64,000 nucleotides of DNA from Liolophura sinensis (lineage: Eukaryota; Mollusca; Polyplacophora; Chitonida; Chitonidae), in assembly GCF_032854445.1 (NCBI RefSeq), contig NC_088295.1, forward strand, positions 29,880,470-29,944,469, given 5' to 3'. The translations under genes and the position numbers were made by a program. The notes below the pieces were generated by a model. That model did no database searches. It saw only the letters and a list, made by a program, of their open reading frames with translations, and was not told the DNA's origin. Below are positions 12,301 through 25,560 of this stretch, piece after piece. Each line of letters begins with the position of its first letter. The stretch's first letter is position 1.

Positions 12301-13450
12301 TTTCATAGTTGACATATGGTCATGTGTATTATCAGTGAAATGCAATGTCTTGTCAGTTTACCTTAGTTAGAGTTTCATTCCAACTGCGTGTCTATATGCT
12401 TCAGGAGTAGCCAAACCTAAACCCTGTATCATGACACATAATGCAGAAACCCATTAAATCAATGCAAAGGGACCAGGCCTATGGGGTGTTTAGTCCGCCA
12501 GCTGAATCCTGGTATCAGCAACTACGCCACGAAATAAACGTACTTGTATATGTTTAATAATGATAAACGGTACACGATATCGGACTACAGTATACCTGGC
12601 CACCTGAGGCGAGTTCTTATGTAATATCAGCACAGAATAAAATAGCACCTACCCAGTTTACACATCACCATGGTTTATATCCTATAAGCAGCTCCACCAT
12701 TTGCAAATGTCTGTCGAGAACGTTGTCGTATCGTGAAATAGCGAATGTTTTCTTCGGTAGAAAGCAATTTTCACAAGTCTGTAGTGTAACATTTGGTCGA
12801 TTCTTTTCCAGACACCCAGACACTTTAATGCATCAATTCTGCGCGGACATGGTGGTCTATTGATCTTTACAATACATGGAAATCTGTAGCTGAAGTCTTA
12901 TCACTGTCTCTTACATGTACTGTTTCAGATATTTCGCAAAGTGGAACCTCGTGTAATTGTAACAAATTGCTCTGGTGACCTACACAACGCACGGCGAATT
13001 CAATAACCGTGATAATCTATGTCGCCAGACGACATCCAAATGGCCACCCTCAGACTCTATAACCTACAGGCATTGTTAGAGTTTACCGAAGTAGCACGGG
13101 CTTTAAAACACGGCAAACTACAAACTCGCCGACAACCCTAATATCATGATTTTAATGTACGGTACACAACTTTCTGTCTTCAATGGGTTACTTTATCACA
13201 CTTACCTTTGCCACTTATAACATATAACCTCTTTCTTTTAAATGTCACGTTATATGTCGTCTCTCATTTTATGACTTTTTTTTTGGACGATAGTGCATGA
13301 GGTCTGAGGCTGTTTTCGTTTACTACATCGAAGCCTCAGTTTGTCACAGGTTACTTTCAGCATAAGCAGAACTTTAGCCTTACTTTTAATGATTTATTTG
13401 GTTGGTGTTTTACGTTATAGCACTATGTTTCAAAGGTGCTGATGCTTAAC
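12301..13450. other. Anonymous non-coding stretch
   Basis: Nothing recognised downstream of the LINE tail. Open frames are all short. Confidence 0.5.
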
Positions 13451-13494
13451 TTAAACTAGTACGTTCTGAGGATGTTAAACTAGTACGTTCTGAG
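13451..13494. repeat. 20-bp tandem duplication
   Basis: ttaaactagtacgttctgag occurs at 13451-13470 and again at 13475-13494, separated by four bases. Both copies are identical. Confidence 0.9.
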
Positions 13495-16400
13495 TTGTGC
13501 ACAGAACGGATTTGTTTACGGTTAAAAATGACCGTACGGAATAATCCGAATGTTGTCTTTTATCTATACCAATATTTTAGAAAATGGACCAATATGTACT
13601 GATTGGAAGTTGTCACGGGACCATACACAACCCAAAGTGAATTTCATAAAGAGCTTTATGTTTTCATATAACTATTCCTTGTCTGATAACTCATGCGCAG
13701 ACAAGAATTGTCTGCACAAACCTATCTAGCTCCTTAGGCACATGTAGTGATTTAAATCTGAGCTGTTTTACACTCCATTTTGTGTATCTTATCTTTATAC
13801 TCCATTTTGTGAGCCTGTGCTTCGCCACTTGCTATTATTTTGGATCTTGTATCGCTCATTGTCTCTTTGCGTCATTAGGTACTTTTCGTATCAGTTTCCC
13901 TGCAAGTGACTTTGTGTATATTTCCGAGGAAACATACATTGATAATCCGGCATCACGGACGCTACTGTTAACCCGTCCGCCTGAGAAGTTACACATTCAC
14001 AGGCAATTAGTGAACAAACCAATTATCGGACTGTCATCCGTATATTGAGGAATTCAATTTAACTGTGGATTCTGTATTTACGTGGACTGGGTAGATACTA
14101 TGTACATATATTTGTAATTGTTTGCATTGCTTTCTATATTATTGTCAGTTGTGTTATTTGTCTACTCTATTAAAATATGTATTAAACTTATTCAAGCGCC
14201 TTCGTGTTGCCTTGTTTGATCTTGTGTATGGCCTATCGCTGATCTGAGAATTAAACATGCCAGTTGTTTCTCATCTTTACTCCCCGATGGTGGTACTCTT
14301 ACATGGCAGCTAAGTGCGTTTCCTATCAATATTTCTGGCTAGATACGGTTGAATATTCCTGACAATGGCTTTTGTTTGACCATAAGGTATCAGTCATACA
14401 TGTATAAATGTTTCTAGTTGTATCTGGGTTGTCTTAAACTTAAATTCGTGGGGAACTATTGACCATTTTATACAAATGCAACTCGAAAAAATATTTCCCA
14501 GAAAAGAGCATGTGAAAGCAACTCCTATTTTTTGCAATTAGGCGCACCAACAGTTTTCATGATGACGGAGCAATACTATAGTAGGCATTATATACTGTGC
14601 CAAAACCCAGCGCTGATCACGTAGGCCTACAGTTTTTAAGTCCCTGCATTTTTCCCCGTTTTTTAAATCTTTCATTTGAAACACTAAAAAACACTAAAAC
14701 CGTGAGATTTTCACAGCAGAGTTATGCCACAGCATGCCCTAAGAATGAATACCGTACAGTTTTGGGTGTTTCCTGCCACAGCCGCTATGTAAAGAACTAA
14801 GCAAACACAAATACAACAGATGTTAGATCTCTTCATAGCGACTGCGAATTTGTTTTTAACTTAATCATCAACCTAGTGTGTGGCTATAAAAATTGCACTG
14901 AACAGCTAACATACCACATAAATTGGATGTTATCAACTTCACTTCACCAGACCTGAATGTAAGCCAACTTTCTCTTCTAAATCATTAACCGAAAAGTCTC
15001 TTAGATTACATTCTGTTGTATCCAATTCAAAGGGAATTTTTAAACCTAGAATTCAACGGCTATAAATCTCCTCTTACCCCAGCATTCAAGATGCATTTGC
15101 GTCAGGAGAAAATGCCGAGTGTACAGGAAAAGGGTTATGTCATGGTGTCTTGGTGCAGATTAGCACCTATTTCACACCCTAACAACCCACACGAACAAAA
15201 GTAAGCAAAGGAATCTACCTACCATATTAAATGGTAATATATCTATAAAGCTAAATGATGTTGTTATATTGTTTTATATAATAGAGAATATTTAGCTAAT
15301 ATAACGGTGGGCACATTACTACATTTGCCCCAAACCGGTCTCAACAGCCTCCTCCTTATATAAAACAGCAAAATAACTCTCTGATGACCATAATCATGGA
15401 GAAAGTGGCCATAAAACGGCTTGGTTATCAAGAATTCGCACGGCATGTATAGGGCACACAATATGGTGCCTTGCTGCATATGTAACTAAGGGAAGATGTG
15501 TCACAGGTCATCATGGGAGAGAAAAAAGTTGATTTAGCCATCCTATGTGTTTTTATTGACATTGATTGTATCCACCATGGCCCTCGAAGTACAAAGTATC
15601 CCCAGTGTTCCTCTGTTTATCAATGGAGGAGTTGACAGTTCGTAAGACTGCTAAGCCTTCACTTTGGGCTGGTTATCCAAGGTGTATGGTATTCTTAAGT
15701 ACTTTCCCTTCTGTAATGCCATTTTGACTAATGCAACATTCGGCAGATATTTTTCCTCGGACACTCAGTCAATTTAATGTGACTGCATTGCGTTGACAAG
15801 TCGGAATATCGATCTGTTACAATTCATTGTATGCTTTATGTTTGCTCTCTGCAATATTCTCCGATATCTCATCAAAAACAATAATCAGTTGTTACAAATG
15901 GCTGAAGTGACCCATGAACTACACGATGTGCTCAATAACTTAAACAAACTTGTCACACAAAGGTCGACTAGTAAGTTTTGTCAGCGTTCATTGGGGCTTG
16001 GGTTTGTCTTTTTTTCACATCAGCCAACAAAATTTGTTCACAAAAAACGTCTGCACCGCAACATTTCTGTTCACGGCCCATTCACAGTTTCCCACGTGCG
16101 ACCGGAGAGGAAGCAAGCATGAAATACATCATTGGAAACAGAATTATCTCTGCTGGACCACAGTCCATACATGTATCTAATTCCACGCCATCCGGTTTTC
16201 TTCGCCTATGTAGCTGACTGATATTGTATAAGTGCAAACTTATTGCCTGTGGCTTTTATTTCTCTGCGATGAAATTATTTTGATGACCCTAACTTTAGTG
16301 TAATATTACATTCGCCTTCGTTTATTTGTTTGCTTAATATCATGCCAAAATTGTTTTTCCTCATAGGATGAAGGTAAATTTTATAGGTGGAACAAACTGA

Positions 16401-19044
16401 TGTATTTCTTGTAAACCGTCCACATTTGGCAAGATAACGACCATTTTTCAACGAATGACGTACAAATAAGCCGTCGTCAGCGAAAGTTAGACTCTGCAAA
16501 GCGCCGTCGATCGTTTATTGTCAATATGATGATATAACAAAGAAAGCGGGAAATGTAGAAGATCCCTGTCCAAGGCCGGGATTGAACCGACGGCTTCAGT
16601 ATCATCGGTGAGGTTACTTGTGCTGTAGTCAATGGGCTAATGAAATATCGGTTGATCTAACAATGACTTTTTGTTAAAGTAAAGTTGATGGTTAAATTCC
16701 ACGTTATCCAGACCAAACACATACTCAAAAAAAATGCTGGTTTTCTTGCACGCCAAGGTTCTCTTCTTCTACTTTCAATGTTTTAACTGCTTTGAAGATG
16801 AACTGCCGGAATGGATTATCACATCATAAAATGATTATGTTGCGGTCTGGATCATTGAACCATTTACAAGAAAGTTATTAATATCTCCCTAACAGTTGGA
16901 GCGATTTGTGGCTTGTCAGAGCGATCGATCACATTTTATTTGTAAGACATGGTTATAAAATGATGCGTGTAGATAATTTGTCCGCAAAGCATCTGACACA
17001 GGCTAGGAAATTGTAAGTGCGGTAAATACTTGAACTGTGTTGAAGACAAATGGGCAGCGTGCTAACGGCGAACAAAAACACGCTCAAACTGCATAATCAA
17101 TTCACATTAGCATCAACTTGTTTTACTTTCGGGGAACTATTTTCTACTCCGTCAAATACACTGGACGGAAATCAGCATTTGCCTGCAAAGAGAAAACATA
17201 AATCATGCACGTGTACAAACATCGATTATAAACAAGTCCATCAATGTGGTTTGGGGTGTAGTCGTTTGTTCTTGACAGCTGCTCGTTTGTTTCCGTCACC
17301 TGTCAACGTAAACAACATATGTGCCTGTATGCTAATTTGATACTGACGGTGATCAACAACAATGCGATACCTCTCAGTATATGCGCATGTTACATAAAAC
17401 TATTATCCGGCGAAAAGACCACAGAACAATGCATCCATACAAATACAGAGACTGTTTCGTTGCCATTACTCTGTTTCAATCTACGGAGTCACGATGTCAT
17501 TGTACAAACTACCAACACTGTGATACGTTTTTAGATAAAAACATACAATACGCTTGGGAACAATTTCACATTTACCTGAAAGGCTGAAATCACAGAATTG
17601 CGAGTCTTCGTTGGTTTTAATGGGAGAAGACTTCTTCTCATTTCATACATGAGATGCTAATCGCAATGTCAAGTGTTTTCGATTACAAAGTGTACGGCAT
17701 GGTACCTCAGAGGCATGTAAAAGTACGAGTAGAGGCAACTTAGTAACAAGAGTCATACATAGAGAATTAGGCTGGAGAAAGCCCAACACATTTCAAACGC
17801 AAAGTTAAAAGTTCCCTTGTTCCCAAAGGAAGTCAAACGACAGGTTACTCCAGTCGAGAACAGGGTTAGACGTTCTCAACACGATTAAGATCTTGTAACA
17901 ATCAATTCCCATGAAGCAAAGAAAGACCGTACTGATGATTGCCATGCGTCTGAGTGAAACAAGGCCGTCACGGTGAATCACACATATTTCTCGCTTTGAA
18001 TATCCCAACCTCGTTTGTTGAAGTCTTGTTTCTATACTTTACAAGCAAGACTCCTTAGAACATGCTTATGTCTACCTCTGCTGCATAAGAGTGGGTAAAT
18101 CTCCAGTTAAAAATGTCTGTGTCTTCACGAAACACTAAAATGCAAATTTGTTTTGGTGTATTGTTACAGTGTTAGAAGGGAGCTTAGATTTAAGCGGATA
18201 TTTTCTCCTTCAACAAAGATACTGTGTATTATGTAATGCAGGAGCTTTCATCATGCAGATTAAGTAAATAACGTTGGTGCTTGTTGTTCTCTTTAATTGT
18301 GACTTGACGCTGAATTATGGTGTTCATTACAGGACTTAAACAACTTTACTCTTGCAACTTTAGAAAGTAAATGAGAGAAACTTTTACAAAGGGACACATA
18401 TGGATATACTGTCATGAAATGTCTACGTGGCACAATTCAGCCAAGCAAACGTCAGTATTAATTAGTCATACCTTAAACACAAAAACGTTTGTAACAACAG
18501 TGCTTTCATGTGTTAATTTGAACATTATCATACATATATATTTTCATGTGTATTGTTAGTAATAACTAGTGGTCATGTTTTGTCGTTTTCGATTCCATAT
18601 AAAATAATACCTTCTTGTTAATAAATATGTGAATAAATATGCTCGTGTAAAGTCCTTGATTTTTTTGATAAATCTTCACAGAGCTTAAGTTGAACTGACA
18701 AAACAGCACCATGCCAGGCGCCTGCTGACCGCTTCACTGGGTCAGAGCACATGCGAGAACGTAAACACGTTCACCATTATCTGACTTTGCCTTCGACTTC
18801 CATTCCTTTATATCCGCCACACGTTTGTATTCCGTTGGTCTCATTCTAAAACTTTTACATTTTAAGACTTACCGTTGCTTCTTTAAGCTTTTGCTAAGAT
18901 TGGAAATCCTTGTTCGACGAAGTTTCGGCAAAAGGTGGAAAAAAAGGGGACATAACCATCTTTATGTGAACTGAAGTAACCTGTATATAAAACGTCATAA
19001 TTATACGTAGGTGTGGGCTAACTGTATTTATTCATTTACACAAT
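13495..19044. other. Anonymous stretch; possible solo LTR and one weak exon candidate
   Basis: No gene can be supported. A segment beginning TGTCACGGGA (13611) with a near-duplicated 'actccattttgtg' (about 13770-13812) and a late 'tattaaaatatgtattaaac' resembles an LTR, but neither end nor TSD could be fixed. A frame at 15793-15969 ending at a GTAAGT donor-like site is discussed under findings. The 96-codon frame at 17050-17340 has no recognised similarity. Confidence 0.4.
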
Positions 19045-19288
19045 TGTTTTTTTACGTCGTATTCAAGAATGTTCATATATACGACGATGACCAACATTAT
19101 GATGGGAGGAAACTATGGGGAGAACGCAGGGGGAACACACGGCCGGACCCAGGCTGATTCCACACTGTCCCACATACGCTAGGAAAAGAAATCAGCAAGA
19201 ACTGTACCCGGTCCAACACTGAATGCACTGGCAAGCGCCTCATGAGTCATTGTGTTGCGCTAGCATGCTAACCATGGAGGTTCTCGTG
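19045..19288 (-). mobile_element. SINE-2-like element with tRNA-like head, degraded
   Basis: On the minus strand the 3' end is at 19045 (reverse complement of tttacgtcgtattcaagaat). The body includes ccaacattatgatgggagga, and the far end (about 19240-19288) reads as a tRNA-derived head with 'catggttagcatgctagcgc' (box A-like). The middle differs from the other SINE-2 copies, so it may be a subfamily or a composite. Confidence 0.55.
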
Positions 19289-19311
19289 CCCCTTGAGAAT
19301 TTATTTCTTTA

Positions 19312-19347
19312 CTTGATTGTTGTTTTACGCCGTTCTTAAGAATACTA
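19312..19347 (-). mobile_element. SINE-2 tail fragment
   Basis: Reverse complement of the family terminus (attcttaagaacggcgtaaa followed by acaacaatca). Only the last 35 bases or so of an element remain, immediately next to the previous copy. Confidence 0.45.
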
Positions 19348-19536
19348 CACTAAAACATACATGTGTATAACGGCAACCATGGTTATAGAGCAAGGGGATC
19401 ACCCACGGCTATCTGGAGGTTGTTGGAAGGCCTTCTCACGCATAACCGCGATGACACTGGACTTAAACACACAGCTACGGCATTGGAGAGAGGCCGTCAA
19501 ATCACTGTGGGGGTCTTGCACACTAAGTATTCGCTT

Positions 19537-19555
19537 GGGTGGGGGGAGGGGAGGG
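19537..19555 (+). other. G-run with quadruplex-forming pattern
   Basis: GGGTGGGGGGAGGGGAGGG has four G tracts with one-base loops, a pattern compatible with a G-quadruplex. There is no gene context to give it a role. Confidence 0.5.
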
Positions 19556-20529
19556 CATGAGGTTGGCTAAATATACATACAATGTATATATGTACATTAA
19601 AAAATACTTACCACAAGTTCATAAACTACAACACATAAAAACGAAGTACAAGTGCAGTACACAGAAAATAAGGTCAGTATGTGCGACGTTATAAAATAAA
19701 ATGGCAGAGCAGATACTACCCTCTTACTTTTAACAGTTTTTTTGTTTACAGAGAGCTTCCTGTTTTGCGATTTGTCATCATGTTTGTGAGTAATGAGAAC
19801 TGCACAATATAATTCTTATGTGGATTTCAGCTGGTTAATATAAAAGGCTGAGGGAGCAGAATGCATGCATTGTATCACTGATACTGTATTTCAACTGGGA
19901 AGCTGTACAAAGAATAAAACTCAGCAACAACAAAAGACAAATCTTGCAAGTATACAAAAAGTCCTACATAATCTATATACCAGTTGGAGCCTTCCATGAA
20001 GTCTGCATCCAATTTGTCCCCGCTTGTGGTTTCCGTTTGAACTGACGCTAATCTCCCATTTGGTCGTTGTATCCAACAGTTGGGACAGAGATAAGACATA
20101 AAAACAGATTTATTTTCCCGAAATGTTACTGAGTATCTTTTTTATAGCTCAGTATTATGTAACTCAACATAGCGAACAATGACGTGAATATTTCTGATTT
20201 ACGCTGTGATTTAACTAATTTAACTTGTGTGCCAAAAGCAAAAACATGTACCACATGACTCGAATTTCATATTCACGATAGCATTGATATTATGCCATCT
20301 GCTGTCAAACGTTTTAATTCTTCAGTTGATTCTCTCTTGAGACTAATCCGACAAACTACTACAAAGAACTCCATGTCCTTTCTGGAGTTTGACGATGGCA
20401 TTTTCGTTCAATAGATGGCAATAAAACACCTAAATTTGACATAGTTCTGTGATTCTTATGACGTAAACCTAAGCTTGAGTAAAATTAAATATAGTTTAAG
20501 TTGATTTAGGTGTGGATCAGGTACTGACT
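19556..20529. other. Anonymous non-coding stretch
   Basis: No recognisable gene or repeat before the first copy of the large repeated unit. Confidence 0.5.
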
Positions 20530-22522
20530 ACAGCATTATCATGAACCATAGTATCGATATGCCGGAGGACAATACAACTCATTCTACCTACACCAACAAA
20601 AACTCTTTATGACACTATGACGCCGAAGGTTGGAATATATAATGTTTTTATCTAGCCTACAATTCTAGTGTGTTCGTGGTCGACTATTCCCTTTGGCTAG
20701 AATCGTTTAGGTCGCTCGCTTAATACAACAGTGGGTGCATCTGTTGATCCTTTAATAACAGCTTTCTCGGTATCTGTATCCCATCATTGCCGGCTGTTGG
20801 ATGACGTGCTTGTTAAGTGGTGAGGGGGAGGGTCACTATGACATTGGAGAAAATGATACACACATCAAAACCCACGGATCCATGGGTAGGATGGTCAGGA
20901 TCAAGCGGCGTTAGATTCGGTTAATTTGGCACTGTCGTATTATTCTGCCCATGATTAGTCATCGATGGAAATAATTATTTCGCTCAGGTATCTAGGTATT
21001 AAATGATGAGTGTTCCATGCTTTGATAGAGATACCATTTGGTAATAACGTTAGGGACAGACAGCCTCTCCATCAAACCTCTGTCTTCCGGTAACAGCCTA
21101 CGACATATATAACAACAAGCTGTTCCTAGCCCCAACGTATTGTTCTTCAAACGTTAGACATGTGTTGAAACTAACCACATTTAACACATCTATGGGATGC
21201 AATTAATTACTCGTCCTTAACATTTGGCTTTCAAATTGTTTCTATCCCTTGTCACTTATTTTCAGTGTTAGAGAGCTCGACATTCTTAACAACATTGATA
21301 CAAAACTATTTTTATATAGATCATTTCATACTGTTTTTTACCGCATTACAAAAGTATAGCCCACACTGTTAAACATTTTTAACGCTTGAATCACGTAACT
21401 TTCCAGCATAAGAAATAATGAATAATCTGTACAATCACCACACCAAACCTAGAAAGGTGAAAAAAGACACTCGACTGAGATAACAATAATACTTGCCCAG
21501 ATCATAATGTCTATCCATTGATCCAAATTCTTAGCGGTTACAAACGTCTCATTACGCTTCCAACACCACGCACTGGAAATGATACTTGAACCGTTTGATG
21601 AGAATTTGCATATACTTGCGACGGGAGAACTCTGGAGATAAATCACATTAATGTACACTAGACAGCAGCCGCCCCAAAACGTCTTTCAGATCAGCATCTC
21701 GAGAATGAAAATGAAAACATTACGTCGTCGGTAGAGTAAGAAAAAAACATTGCACTTTTAAGTTTATTAACCTCAGTGCAAAGCCCTTGAAAAATGCACG
21801 CCATGATTCGATCAGAAAATTTCGCCAATTTCGTCAATTGTTAGGCAGTTGCCAGTAATGAACGTCTGAAGATATGCATTTGTTTTTAATATGGCTATAC
21901 ATTGGCAATCAATAAATATGAACAGCCCAAGCTGAGCACCTATTTACAGAAAACTAATCAAAACCATTTGGAAGAGCTACCTTAATGTCATGTTGCCCAA
22001 TAGAGTAAGAGAAAACGGACGTTGTTCTTTCCATGATGAGCATCATCATGGACGTCACATATGTCCAATGAATAGACACATTATACAAGGTTTATAATTT
22101 TTCCTTTTTTTCATTATTCATTTTACAAAAAAGAATATTATCAATCATATTGAATAAGACTTCCTGATTTCTCAAGGCTGGACTTGCTCTCTACACTGGG
22201 TTTACTGCAGCAGAAAAACAGGCTACAGGCTTCATATGCCAGTGTTAATCTCTTTCTTGCAGGTGTACCAAATAAGTCAGAAAGTCTGATAAGAACGATG
22301 GTGATGAGTTTTAATCAGAATGTTTAGGTGTATTTAGCAAAGGTATAGGTTGATTTAGTTAGCCACTTGCAATTTTGATCTTTCTTTACCAGGCAAATGT
22401 AATAAAAAGCAATTGTAATTAGTTCAGCTAGATCTCCTACATTTTTGACCTTCATAAGGTTGGCTGCCCAAACAGCGGATGGAAGACAAATGTATAACAG
22501 TTAGGACTTCCTGCATCTTTAT

Positions 22523-22612
22523 ATGGTTTCCATCCACCATATTGCTATTCGTATAAATAACATATTCTTGAGTACGAGGTAAAAACACCAATCGATAGGT
22601 CAATAAATAAAT
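22523..22612 (+). mobile_element. SINE-2 remnant inside unit A
   Basis: catccaccatattgctattc, then tattcttgagtacgaggtaa, then caataaataaataaag match the 3' half of SINE-2. An orthologous remnant sits at the same place in B, C and D, so the insertion is older than the unit's amplification. Confidence 0.6.
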
Positions 22613-23330
22613 AAAGGTATGTATAGGTAGCTTGCTTATCGACTTATCGCTTTTTTTTTCAAACTAATAGCCCTGTGTTAAACCATTTCAGATCAATGGA
22701 CATCGATGATGAGACACAACAACGTACGGACCCCTTTGAAAGGATAATTACTTGTGTATCAGTAAATTGTGTATTTGAATCCAAATCGGAACCAATTCTA
22801 TTTACATAGAATAGTTCGTAATTGGTAACAAGTGTGGAGGGTTAATACAAAGGTTTTTGCTTGACCTAAACTGCACATGTTTCGGATAGATGTGAGTGAT
22901 AGCTGTAGAATTATACGTTGTTAATTCGACGCTATTGTGTTTTTCAAACGGAGAGACTGTTTTGCTGATTTAGATAAAAGCACCTTGGGAAATAATCCTG
23001 TGTGGCTTCTACATGTAAGACAATGGTTTCTGCGCGAGATGTTGATGGGACCAACAACACAAGTCATCGGTATCACTCACAATTGATTCTTGTGTTTGTC
23101 TGGTAGGAATGCGATCGTTTCCTTGGCACCAAAAAGCAGTCCGCTTTGCTTTTCACAACTGCAGTTTTATCCGGTTGTTAGGAACCAGTCATTACCGGCG
23201 ACTGAGGGGCCCTCTCTTAGCTTTGGTCAGTATGGCATATGGAAAAGGAGACTAATCTGAATGTCCGCGATTTAAATCGGATGTTGCAATCACAATTTCA
23301 TCCAATCAAACAGACAGAGCTTTATCTGTA

Positions 23331-23640
23331 ACCTGTTTCCCGACGATCCTTACAATTTACTTGACAACATTGGTGTGAATTTCACTATAACTAGCTCTCC
23401 AAGCTTTGACAAATGCAACTATAAGCCTAAAATGAGAAATTCCTGTGTACTAGCAAGTTTTAGACACTAACGATCACCTCATTTTCGGCAAGTTTCTCAA
23501 CGATCCCTATAATTTAGCTGAAAACGTTAGTGTCTATTTCACTCTTATAAGCTCTGCAAGCTTGACAAGTTCAGCGTTGGTAAGTAAAAATACAATGCAA
23601 AATAATTGTCCCTTTGTGCTAACAAGTTTTCTGGAAAGTT
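23331..23640 (+). repeat. Internal ~160-bp tandem duplication in unit A
   Basis: The block acgatccttacaatttactt ... gtgtgaatttcactataact ... caagctttgacaaatgc ... gcaagttttagacactaacg (from 23342) is followed at about 23490 by a second version (acgatccctataatttagct ... agtgtctatttcactcttat ... aacaagttttctggaaag). B, C and D each have only one version. Confidence 0.75.
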
Positions 23641-24711
23641 AGCCAATTGTTTTGCATAATGACATAAAATCATTCAGCGTTGCAGTTCAGATAAACATAT
23701 CAGAGGTTTTCACCCGCATTGGAATGACATATTCCGGAACAACTCGCACTGGTCATTGAAGAAGACCGTCATTCATTGCGATACAGCAAATATCAGATAA
23801 GCGTGGTTGGAACAGATAGTCCCACCTTATGTTTTAGAATGCATGTTTTAACAAAGGTCATGTCCAGACATTAGCTGTTTTAACAGAAAAACAGTGATAT
23901 CTCAGCACGTAATGTTGAAAACACTATCCTGTAGGGCCTCGTTCTACATCAATCGCTAACTGCACCTGGGGAAATTTCCATGACAACGTATTAGATACGA
24001 CGCTATGGAAAATACGTTTTATGCAGCGTTGTCTCATGATCAGTGTAATGCTTGAAAAAAAAGTGTCACTAGTAAATTTCTGCCATTTTTGATGACAGTT
24101 AGATACAGAAATAAACCTTTTGTGATCCTCAAAAGCTGTGTTTATAAATGATTTTGAATTGACTTAACATAGACCATTGTGGGGTTATGTTTTTTTATCT
24201 CCACTAGTTTCCTAACATTTCATATAAATGCAGTAATCCCGTAAAACGTAAAAGGGATCACTAAAACTAAGTAAAAGTAATTTCCTCATCAATGTCTACA
24301 AGCAATGCTGCTATTATTACAGAATATGTTCCCTAGTCCTGTGAAATTGGCGCACAATAAATGTAGATCTTCTGGAAGTTGTTTAATATGTTCCGTGGAT
24401 CAATAATTCTATGAATGTAACACCAGAAAAGCAAAATTCCATACTGTATGAAAACGCCTTATATGATGCCTGCTGGTAAACCTTCCAAACATCAAACGTT
24501 AACTAGTAACGGTTCAATGTAAAGCTCGGGCCGGTTATCTGGCAGCTTAAATGTCATAAATTCAAGAGAGGTGTAACTTTATCTTTTATTTACTTCGTAT
24601 ATTTGCACAGACTAGTGGTCTGCCAAAGGTCATAAAGTGGTGAGTTTATCACACTTTTGCCGTGTGAACGCTGGGCAAACAGTCGCATTGTAGCGCCATG
24701 ATAGCATTATC

Positions 24712-24747
24712 GGTATTCGACGTCAAACTTTAAGCACTCACTCACTG
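24712..24747 (+). mobile_element. SINE-1-type 3' terminus fragment
   Basis: tattcgacgtcaaactttaa followed by gcactcactcactga is the SINE-1 3' end (cgacgttaaaccccaag plus (CACT)n). The inverted counterpart is at 38452-38510 in unit D, so the fragment predates the duplication. Confidence 0.55.
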
Positions 24748-24928
24748 ATTCTTTCTATTGATGATCTCTTCATCACAGTGCTTTCTGTTGCCAAACACTA
24801 CAGGCCCATGAATATTGCCCAACAACAGGGTTGCATGAAGGTCGTTTTGGAAAATCCGTTAGGTATCTAAAAATAGCCAAGTTTCTCTTATCCTTCGCCA
24901 TCACATGCGTTTTTTGGAGAACATTTTG

Positions 24929-25067
24929 ACCCAGTTTCACAAAGCGGCGTACGATGTTTTTAATGGTACATTTGTCGTACGATATTTTGTACCTTACTAT
25001 TACGGTACCATTGTCCTATATGTGCGATTGTCGGACATGTACGACATGTGTTTGTGAAACTGGCCCC
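24929..25067. mobile_element. MITE with CCAGTTTCACAAA termini
   Basis: Terminal inverted repeat ccagtttcacaaa (24931-24943) and tttgtgaaactgg (25051-25063), perfect over 13 bp. Subterminal sequence is partly palindromic (gtacgat near both ends). At about 137 bp it has no coding capacity. The paralogous site in unit D (38226-38250) lacks it, which supports it being a discrete insertion. Presumably mobilised by a DNA transposase encoded elsewhere. Confidence 0.8.
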
Positions 25068-25560
25068 AGATCATTACTTCATATAATTTTTACTTCATAT
25101 CATAGTAAGTATCAGGCGACAGTAATACGCAAGTCTAAGTTATCGAGTGTAACTGCGGTTAACGCGGTTAACTGGTAACCGCATTAATTTAACTTTGCCT
25201 TTGTTTGTTATACTACATAACGATAGGTCTCAAGCTTGTCATTCTTAACTCATCGACAAAAAGTAGTATAAAGAACGTAATACCTTTGGTGCCGTTTGGC
25301 TTCACCGGTGTTACGTTAAATAGCTTATCCTTCGAACAACTCCGTTTAATTGGTATTAGAGTTAAAAAATATTTCCCAGAATTCTACTAAGCATGTAGTT
25401 GTTAAAATGACCCTGAACTCAGCTATAATCGAGATGGATGTGTATCTAAGTTCCTTTATCTGCGCATCTGACGACAACAGTCTCATAAAACATTGTATCG
25501 TTATGTTGGATGACAAAACACGCATGCCGCCTACACCATAGAAAACCCGACAAGGGTCCA

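Larger units (their letters stand above)
20530..25560 (+). repeat. Large repeat unit, copy A (direct)
   Basis: First copy of a roughly 4-5 kb unit that recurs as B, C, D and E. The left end aligns with the A/B junction (catagtatcgatatgccgga and cctacaccaacaaaaactc here; cattgtatcgttatgttgga and cctacaccatagaaaacccg at 25490-25550), which sets the unit boundary. Landmark blocks are shared with B: the 21.4-kb block (aacctagaaaggtgaaaaaa), SINE-2 at 22.5 kb, aggaatgcgatcgtttcctt (23107), the cagttttatccggttgtt block, cagataagcgtgg (23795) and others. The unit contains no ORF that stays open in all copies. It may be a segmental duplication or an unrecognised large element. Copy A carries an extra MITE and an internal duplication. 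Confidence 0.85.
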
